A program made the translations under genes and the position numbers. 64,000 nucleotides of DNA from Sporichthya polymorpha DSM 43042. GTDB lineage: Bacteria; Actinomycetota; Actinomycetes; Sporichthyales; Sporichthyaceae. The notes under the pieces were generated by a model. It did not search any database, had not been told where the DNA came from, and was given only the letters and a program-made list of their open reading frames with translations. The stretch covers positions 2,889,057-2,953,056 of the forward strand of contig NZ_KB913029.1 in the NCBI RefSeq assembly GCF_000384115.1. The letters run 5' to 3'. Below, one piece after another: positions 17,301 to 24,900 of the stretch (positions are counted from its first letter, which is position 1; every line of letters begins with the position of its first letter).

Positions 17301-18960
17301 GCCGCTTTGCGTCCGGGTTGACGATCGCCAGCCGGGCCGGTCCCCCCACCGGGGGCGCCCAGGTGTCGTCGCGGGCGAGCAGGGTGTCGTCGTCGGCGTC
17401 GAGCTGCGCCGCGATCGCCGCCGCGTCCGCTCCGGTGAACAGCAGCACCTTCTCCGCCGCCGCCTCCGGCTTTGCGTCCGACGATGTGGTCGCAATTGCA
17501 GCCACATCTTCGGACGCAACGAGATAAACAGAAGAGTCGCTGCTGCGGAGATCCTCGAGGACGACGTGAGCGTTGATGCCGCCGAAGCCGAAGGCGTTGA
17601 CGCCGGCGCGACGGGGGCCGTCGGTCTCCCACTCCCGCCGGGCGGTGACGGGGGCGAAGCGGGTCCCCTCCAGCGCCGGGTGTGGGTCGTCGCAGTGCAG
17701 AGTGGGGGGCAGGAAGCCCTCGGACACGGCGAGCGCGGCCTTGATCAACCCGGCGGCACCGGCGGCCGGCATGGCGTGCCCGATCATCGACTTCACCGAG
17801 CCGATGCCGATGTCGGCGCCGCCCGACGCCGGACCGAACACCTCGGTGAGGGAGGCGAGCTCGGTCGCGTCGCCGGCGACCGTCGCGGTCCCGTGAGCCT
17901 CGATCAGGCCGACGGAACCGGGGGTCCGCGGGTCGATGCCCGCCGCCGCCCAAGCGGCGTTCATCGCCGCCACCTGGCCACTCGACTGAGGGGCCATCAG
18001 ACTTGCGGCGCGGCCGTCGCCGGCGACGCCGGTGCCGCGGATGACGGCGTAGACGCGCTCGTCGTCGCGCACGTCGGCGAGGCGCTTGAGCACCACGATC
18101 GCGGTGCCCTCACCGATGAGGATCCCGTCCGCGCCCCGGTGGAAGGGTCGGATCCGCTCGCTCGGCGACAGCGCGCCGAGCAGGTTGAAGCCGGACCAGA
18201 AGGTGATGTCGTGGCAGTGGTGCACGCCGCCGGCGAGGACGACGTCGCACCGGCCGGACGCCAGGTCCCGAACCGCGTGGTCGACGGCGATCAGCGACGA
18301 GGCGCAGGCGGCGTCCACCGTGTACGCCGGGCCGGCGAGGTCGAGCCGGTTCGCGGTCCGCGACGCGACGAGGTTCGGCACCATCAGGTCGATGCCGGAC
18401 TCCTCGCGCAGGTCGCCGGCGCGGGCGGAGAACGAGGCCCGCACCGCTTCGAGCTGATCGTCGGAGATCCCCGGCATCAGTTCGCGCAGGGTGGCCACGA
18501 GCTGGTTCGCCGTCCGGACGCGGTCGACGAACCGCGCCATGCCCGCGTTGAAGTAGCCGCCCCGGCCGAGCACGATCCCGACCTTGCGCCGGTCGCCGAG
18601 CGTGTCGGGCCCGCCGGCGTCGTCGATCGCAGCGGCGGCGGTCGCGAGCGCGACCAGTTGCTCGGCCTCGATGTCCCCGACGGCCATCGGCATGATGCCG
18701 AAGCGCATCGGGTCGATCGTCACCTCGCCGACGAAGCCGCCCCGTCGGCAGTACATCCGGTCGCCGGGGCGCGTCTTGGCCGCGCCCGGGTCGTAGAACT
18801 CCGGGTCCCACCGCGAGGCGGGGACGTCGGAGATCGCGTCCACCCCCGCGCGGAGGTTCTCGCGGTAGGTGGCGAGGTCGGGCGCGCCGGGCAGCACGGC
18901 CGCCATCCCGACGATGGCTACCGCGGTCCCCCCTGTGCTGTCAGTCGTCGACTGACGCAT
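14335..18960 (-). CDS. PUFA-synthase-like type I PKS subunit B: KS-AT-DH-PPTase
   Basis: A 1541-residue multidomain synthase. The KS domain (about 10-470) has Cys219 in DAACASS, His356 in EAHGTAT and His395 in GHAMPAAG, so it looks active. The AT domain (about 540-870) has Ser655 in GHSIGEW. The dehydratase is a double hotdog (about 1030-1290) with His1040 in YLADHAL and Asp1211 in LLDAAGQLLGYW. The C-terminus (about 1350-1541) is a Sfp-like phosphopantetheinyl transferase with GVGIDLE and WTAKEAVAKA. It has no ACP of its own, so it must work with the two ACPs of subunit A or the free ACP. ATG 18960 starts seven bases after the stop of subunit A. Linkers KS-AT and AT-DH hold palindromic repeats. 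Domain content recalls PfaA/PfaB/PfaC-type secondary lipid synthases. Confidence 0.9.
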   Translation of the reverse strand: MRQSTTDSTGGTAVAIVGMAAVLPGAPDLATYRENLRAGVDAISDVPASRWDPEFYDPGAAKTRPGDRMYCRRGGFVGEVTIDPMRFGIMPMAVGDIEAEQLVALATAAAAIDDAGGPDTLGDRRKVGIVLGRGGYFNAGMARFVDRVRTANQLVATLRELMPGISDDQLEAVRASFSARAGDLREESGIDLMVPNLVASRTANRLDLAGPAYTVDAACASSLIAVDHAVRDLASGRCDVVLAGGVHHCHDITFWSGFNLLGALSPSERIRPFHRGADGILIGEGTAIVVLKRLADVRDDERVYAVIRGTGVAGDGRAASLMAPQSSGQVAAMNAAWAAAGIDPRTPGSVGLIEAHGTATVAGDATELASLTEVFGPASGGADIGIGSVKSMIGHAMPAAGAAGLIKAALAVSEGFLPPTLHCDDPHPALEGTRFAPVTARREWETDGPRRAGVNAFGFGGINAHVVLEDLRSSDSSVYLVASEDVAAIATTSSDAKPEAAAEKVLLFTGADAAAIAAQLDADDDTLLARDDTWAPPVGGPARLAIVNPDAKRLALARKVVAQGKPWRGRNDVWFSTSPLLGPGGGRVAFLFPGLEEVFSPRVDDVAAHFGLPPVRSAADAGLGRRGLELAGVGRLLDRALRAMDIRPDVVAGHSIGEWSALIAAGGAPFEEFADSTRAFDSGPGVPDLVFAVLGCGASVAVEAIAGLERVVLSHDNCPHQSIICGEQAQVDVALDRLRERGVAGSLLPFKSGFHTPYLEPYLGPTREFIAGLTLRQVSVPLWSATTVAPYPAEDAEVRSLLLRNLVEPVRFGPLIQRLYAEGVRAFVQVGTGSLPGFVEDTLDNPATPHLVISANIPKRTGLEQLRRVAAALWTEGAAPRFSRLAAEQPTEDPAPAAPAPRRPGLAVPLQLGSPLLRLVDPPTLTTPTPTPTGDVISSGIGPIGGDVISSGGGAVAEEFRAFVGEANAAAADVLAAASPESAAQHRRPSPESAAQHPGTQNRGAGVRFRGEGSRGEGGPRSAVTERRMSLRSDPYLADHALLQAPAEAPAEARYPIVPMTGTIALIVEAAASLVPERLVTGVRGVRALRPLAVEPEIALRITATEQPREDGGADLTVVSVVVDGSVGNGPVETYARATVLLADEYPAPPALRDAPLTGERAPATDARGLYSERWMFHGPEFQGVRELTAIADDGVRGVVAELPAPGSLLDAAGQLLGYWVAIHPENALVLPATIGSVSFFGPPPAVGATYATVVRVRSATDVEVVADLELRDGAGNLWCHVTGWTDRRLEGDPVTVEAFRRPASSTLAQEQPGGWFLLVEPWTDPVARDLARRQYLAPAEESELAGRTPRAARHWLLGRIAAKDAVRAHRWAEGHGPIYPAEVGIANDSLGAPYATGPGEGVRLSLAHSGPFAVALAGSGDGGVGIDLELVADAPAEAALLTESERELLETVAPAGGDPALRAQWVTRFWTAKEAVAKAAGTGLGGRPARFVVTRAENDRLLVVVDGNGRWVSTRSGELPVPYAVGWTRESDILGTNLGS
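15929..16024. repeat. three copies of the TGCGCTTTCGGG repeat inside the AT-DH linker
   Basis: The core is GGTGCTG, three variable bases, then TGCGCTTTCGGG. Copies lie at about 15929-15951 (minus orientation), 15967-15990 and 16002-16023 (plus). They are in frame in subunit B and encode a Ser/Pro/Gln/His-rich linker. Two more copies lie outside genes at 26877-26953. Confidence 0.75.
16108..16167. repeat. two copies of the GGAGATG-A-CATCTCC palindrome inside the AT-DH linker
   Basis: Copies at 16108-16126 and 16141-16167, the second with 13-bp arms around a single central A. They encode GDVISS twice in subunit B of the synthase. The same palindrome occurs three times in the murB/add junction at 31362-31461. 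Confidence 0.8.
17472..17519. repeat. 48-bp palindrome inside the KS-AT linker
   Basis: The arms 17472-17489 and 17502-17519 are 18 bases each with one mismatch (TTGCGTCCGA..GATGTGG and its complement). They flank a centre that is itself nearly palindromic around GCAATTGC. In frame it encodes the Ala/Ser/Thr/Asp-rich linker between KS and AT. Confidence 0.75.
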
Positions 18961-18967
18961 CGTCGTG

Positions 18968-21900
18968 CTAGCCCCCGAGCCCACCACTGAACGCTACGTC
19001 GAAAGCCGCCGGTTCGGCACACACGTACACCACCTGGGGGCCCTCGCCGTGCGCGAGCTCACGGAGCAGCGCGTTCACGCCGTCCTCCGGGTGGATCGCG
19101 CCGACGCCCTGCCGGGCGTAGCTGCGCAGCAGTTCCGCCGACACCATGCCGTCGCCGGCGGTGCCGGTCGGGAGCCAGGGGCCCCAGTCGACGCTGACGA
19201 CCCGTCCGGTGAAGCGGGTCTCCCACGCGCGAGCCAGGCAGTCCAGCGCGTCGTTCGCCGCGGCGTAGTCGCACTGACCGCGGTTGCCGAAGACACCCGA
19301 GACGCTGCCGAAGAGCACCAGGAACTTCAGCTCGGCCGGGAGGGCGGACGCCAGCGCGCGGGCGCCGTCGACCTTGGTCTCCCAGACGCGGGCGAACCCG
19401 TCCGCGGACTTGTCGGCGATCAGGCGGTCGTCGAGGACGCCGGCCCCGTGCACGACCCCGTCGATGCGGCCGTGACGGGCCATCACCTCGGCGATGCCGT
19501 CCGAAACGGCGGCGGCGTCGCGGACGTCGACCGCGGAGTACGTCACCGACGCGGCCACCGACTGCAGCGCCGTCATCGTCGCGCGGATCTCGCGCTCCGC
19601 CAGCACGCGGGCGACCTCACGCTCGACCTGCGCCGGGACGGTGACGCCCGACGCGATCAGCGCCCGGCGCAACGCGGCCTCGTCGGTCGCACCCGCGGTC
19701 GCCGGGCCCTCCTCCGCGGCCGGCAGCGGGCTGCGGCCCCAGAGCACGATGTGGCACCCGGCGACGCCGGCCAAACCGGCCGCGGTCCGCGCCGTGATGC
19801 CGCGCGCGCCGCCGGTCAGCAGGACGACCGCGCCGGGCGTGAGCCCGAGCTGGGCGGCGGACGGCAGGGCCTCGACCTCCAGCGGCGCCGCCGTCAGCGA
19901 CAGCGTCGAGCGGACACCCTCGGCGTACCCGACGACCTCGGGGCCGGCCGGGTGCACCAGCTCGGCGACGAGGCGGGAGGTCAGCAGCTCCGCCGTCTCC
20001 TTCGGGTCGATGTCGAGCGCCCGACACGAGACGTGCGGGTACTCGCGGGCGATCGTGCGGACCAGGCCGGCCAGACCCATGCCCGCCGGGGCGTCCGAGC
20101 GCGGCGGGGCGTCGGTGGCGGTGCGGTGGCCCATGCGGCCACCGGTGCCGGTGACGACGAGCAGCTGGCGCGCACCGCCGAGGACGGCGTGGCGCAGGAC
20201 CGCGAACGCGTCCGGCAGCGACGGCGGCTCGCTCGGTCCGGCGGCCCCGAGGTGGACGAGGATGTCGACGTCCCCGAGCTCGGTGTCCGGGTCCGTGGAG
20301 ACGGTCCGGACGGTCGCGCCCCGTGCGGTCAGCGCGTCGGCCAGCTCGATGCCGATGCCGAGCCCACCACCGACCATCGTGACGTGACGGCCGTGCAGGG
20401 TGCCGTCCGCCGTCAGCGGCGTCGTGGGGACGAGCTCCAGCCGGTAGCGCCGGACGGGCTCGCGCTCGGCCGGGGCGTCGGCCGGGGTGTCGGGAGTGAC
20501 CGGCGCGGCCACCACGACCGGAGCCGCGGTCGGAGGCGCCACCGGAGCCGCGTCGCCGACGATCGCGTCGACCATCGCGCGCATGGTGCGTAGCCGGGAG
20601 AGCTTGGCCTGGGCGTCCTCGTCGAGGCCGGCCTCGGGGAGGCGGTCGGCGAGGAGCCCCAGGATCTCGGTGCGCTTGAGGGAGGCGATCGACAGGTCGG
20701 CCTCGAGGTCGAGGTCGACGTCGAGCATCTCGGTCGGGTACCCGGTCCGCTCGGCGATCAGGTCGGTGAGGACGCTCTGCACGCGCTCGGCGGTGAGGCC
20801 CGCGGCGGGGGCGACCACCGCGGCCGGAGCCGGCGTGGGAGCCGGCGCGGCCGGAGCAACCGGAGCCGGCGCCGCCGCGGGTGCAGCCGGGGCGGTCTCG
20901 ACGATCGCGGCGACCATCCCGGCCATCGTGCGGATGCGGGAGAGCTTGGCCTGGGCGTCCTCGTCGAGGCCGGCCTCGGGGAGGCGGTCGGCGAGGAGAC
21001 CGAGGATCTCAGTGCGCTTGAGGGAGGCGATCGACAGGTCGGCCTCGAGGTCGAGGTCGGCGCCGAGCATCTCGGCGGGGTAGCCGGTGCGCTCGGCAAT
21101 CAGCTCGGTCAGGACGGCGAGGACCCGGTCGGCCGTGAGCTCGGTGCTGAGGTCCGCGGGCGCGGCGACCGGCGCGGGGGCCGGCTCGGCGACGACGACC
21201 GGCTCGGCGGGTGCCGGAGCCGGAGCGACGACCGGAGCCGGCTCGACGATCGGCGCGGGGGCGACGGTCTCCACGGTGGGAGCCGTCGCAGCCACCGGCT
21301 GCGCAACCGGAGCCGGCTGGGCCCCCGGAACGGCCGGCGCCACGGGGGCGGGGGCCGAACCGAGGAAACCGAGCACGACGTCACGCTGGGCCGCGATCAT
21401 CTCGCGGCCGGCGCGGAGGAATTCGAGCACGACGGCCTCGCGGCCGTCGGCGGGGGCGGCAACAGCAGCGGGAGAGACCGGCGCGGCGGGCGCGGGCGTC
21501 CCCTGGGCGGGCGTAACCGGGGTGGCGGCCGAGATCTCGACGCGCTGAGCCGGCTGGAGGCCGTTGGCCACGGGCTTCCCTTCGGCGGTGCGGACCAGGT
21601 GTCCGTTGACGACCCACCCGGGCCGGCGCGGGACGTCCTGGGCGGACACGACGGCGGTATCGCGTCCGGCGTACAGGGCCGTGGTGTCGACGGTGACACC
21701 GGCGGCGGACAGGCGGCCCAGCGCGGTGAGCAGGGCGGTCACGCCGTGCTTGCCGGGAGCGTCGGTCGCGATCGCGACGTGCGGGCGGTCGCCGAGGATC
21801 GCGCCCACCAGGCCGGTCAGCACGCGGCCCGGGCCGCACTCGACGAAGACGCGGGCGCCGGCGGCGTACATCGCCTCGATCTGCTCGGTAAAGCGGACCG

Positions 21901-24900
21901 GCGAGGCGACCTGCTCCGCGAGCAGTTCGCGCACCGCGGACGACCCGAGCGGGTACGGGGCGGCGGTCGCGTTGGCCCACACCGGCAGGTGCGGCGAACC
22001 GATCGAACGACGCATCAGCTCAGCCTCGAGCGTCCGCGAGGCGTCGGCGACGAGCGGGGAGTGGAACGCGCACGCGACCGGGATCCGCTGCGCGGTGATG
22101 CCGCCGTCCTTCAGCGCGGTCACCGCGGAGTCGACCGCAGCCGTCGGGCCGGAGATCACCGTCTGGTCGGGGGAGTTCAGGTTCGCGACGACGACTCCGC
22201 CGTGAGGGCCGCCCGAGCTCATCTGCCCGTTGAGCGTGGCGCGGATGGCCGCCTCGCCGGCGGAGACCGCGGCCATCGTGCCGGGGTCGCCCCCGGCCGC
22301 GGCGAGGATCGCCTCGCCGCGCGCGGCGGAGATCTCCAGCAGGTCGGCCGGGCTGATGGCGCCGGCCACGCAGAGGGCGACGAGCTCACCGTAGGAGTGG
22401 CCGGCGAGGTGATCCGGCGTCAGGCCGAGCGCGCGCAGCGTCCGGAACATCGCGAGGTCCGCGATGCCGAGCGCCGGCTGCGCGACGCGGGTGTCGGTCA
22501 GCGCCGCGCGCTGGGCGTCCCGGGTCGCGTCGTCGAACGCGGCGGGCGGGAACATCGTCGGCACCCAGCGGGCGCCGATCTCGAGCAGGTCCTGCAGGCG
22601 CGGGAACGCGGTGAACAGGTCGGCGAGCATGCCCGGGCGCTGGCTGCCCTGCCCCGGGAAGAGGAAGGCGACCTCGCCGGCGGGCTCCCCGGCCTTCTCG
22701 CCGTCGGCGACGAAGACCGCGGGGCCGGCGGTGAACGCCTTCGCGGCGGGGATCTTCGCCGCGAGGTCGTCGAGGTCGGTGGCGACGAACGCGACCTGCA
22801 CCGCGCCGGCGGAGGAGTCGTCGAAGGTCCGGGCCAGGTCACGCAGGCGCCACGGGCGGCCCGCGCCGTCGTTGGCCGCGCAGAGGGCGACGAGCTCGTC
22901 GAGCGCCGCGACGGCCTCGGCCCGGGTTGCGCCGCGGGCGACGAACAGCTCGGCCGGCCACTGGTCCAGACCCGATCGCGGCGCCGGTCCGTTCGTGTAC
23001 CCGGACAGGACCGTGTGGAAGTTCGTCCCGCCGAAGCCGAAGGCGCTGACGCCGGCGACGCGCGGCCGGTCGGCCGGCCACGGGCGCGGCTTCGTGTCGA
23101 AGACGAACGGGTTCTCGCCCGCGACCCAGGCGGGGTTCGGGGTGGTGAGCTGCCCGGTCGGCGGGAGGACGCCGGTGTGCAGCGCGAGCGAGGCCTTGAT
23201 CACACCGGCGAGGCCCGCGGTGCACTTGGTGTGCCCGATCTGGGACTTCACCGACCCGAGCGCGCACGACGCCGGCGCGGCGCCGGCCTCGGAAAAGACC
23301 TCGGACAGGACGGTGAGCTCGGTGCGGTCGCCGACGACGGTGCCGGTGCCGTGGGCCTCGACCAGGCCGACGTCGGCCGGGGAGACGCCCGCCTGCGCGT
23401 ACGCCCGCTCCAGCGCACGGCGCTGGCCCTCGGGCCGCGGGGCGGTCAGGCCGAGCGACTTGCCGTCGGAGGAGGAGCCGATGCCGGAGATGACCGCGTA
23501 GATCCGGTCGCCGTCGCGCTCGGCGTCGACGCGGCGCTTGAGCACGACGGCGGCCACGCCCTCACCGAGCGCGATGCCGTCGGCGTTCGCGTCGAAGGGC
23601 TTGCAGTGCCCGGTCTTCGACAGCGCGCCGACCGAGGCGAACTGCAGGTAGTCCTGGATGCCGTTGTGGATGTCCGCGCCGCCGGCCAACACCATGTCCG
23701 CGCCGCCGCCGCGCAGCTGCATGCACGCGACCTCGAGCGCGGCCAGCGCCGAGGCGCACGCGGCGTCGACGGTGTAGTTGGCGCCGCCGAGGTCCAGGCG
23801 GTTGGCGATGCGGCCGGAAATGACGTTGGCCAGCGCGCCGGGGAACGAGTCCTCGGTCAGCTTCGGCAGCAGCGCGTCGAGCTCGGCCGGCATCTCACCG
23901 TGGAACTGCGGGTACAGCGCACGGAAGCTGTAGGCGGCCGACAGGTCGGTGCCGGGCTCGGCGCCGAAGATGACGCCGGTCCGCTCGCGGTCGAACTCGC
24001 GACCCGCGGCGTTCGCGGTGGCGTAGCCGGCGTCGCGCAGCGCGCGGGCGGCGACTTCGAGGGCCAGCAGCTGCACCGGCTCGATCGAGGCGAGCGCCTG
24101 CGGCGGGATGCCGTACGTGAGCGCGTCGAACGGGACGTCGGGCAGGAAGCCGCCCCACTTGGAGGTGGAGCCCGTGCCGCCGTCGCCCTCGTAAAAGGTC
24201 TTCGGGTCCCAGCGCTCGGCCGGCACCTCGGTGATCGCGTCGTGGTTCGCGAGCACGTGCGCCCAGAACTCGGCGAGCTCGGCGGCCTGCGGGAAGACGC
24301 CCGCCATGCCGACGATCGCGATGTCGAGCCCGGCGTCGCCGTCGCTGCCCGGGGTGAGGTCGAGCTCGGCGGCCCGGGCGGCCAGGAACTCCGCCGCGCC
24401 GCTCGTCACCGACGCGTGCAGCTCGGCCACCGTGGTCACCGACGACCGCAGCCGCGCGACGTCGCCGATCATCACCATGCCGTCACGGGCCTGGGTGTTC
24501 TCGTCGACGGGGATGAGCGCGTTGCCCTCACGTCGGATGCCCTTGCTCGCGATCCGGAGCCGGCCGACGTTGAGCTTCTCCAGCTCGGCCCAGACCTGCT
24601 CGCGCGGCGTGCCGGCGGCGAGCATCGCCTCGCGCATCGAGGCGAAGGTGTCGACGAACGCCGTGGGCGCGCAGCGGGTGGCGTGCCCGGGGGCGGTCTC
24701 GAGCAGGACGGTCGAGTCGCACGCGATCGCGGCCCGCTGGAACGCCGGGCCGATCGCGCCCGCGCTGACCGCCTCGGCGGTGAACAGGTATGCGGTGCCC
24801 ATGAGAACGCCGACGCGGCCACCCGCGGCGGTGATCGGTGCGGCGGCCGCGGCCACCATCGCCGCCGAGCGGGCGTCATGGATGCCGCCGGCGAACAGGA

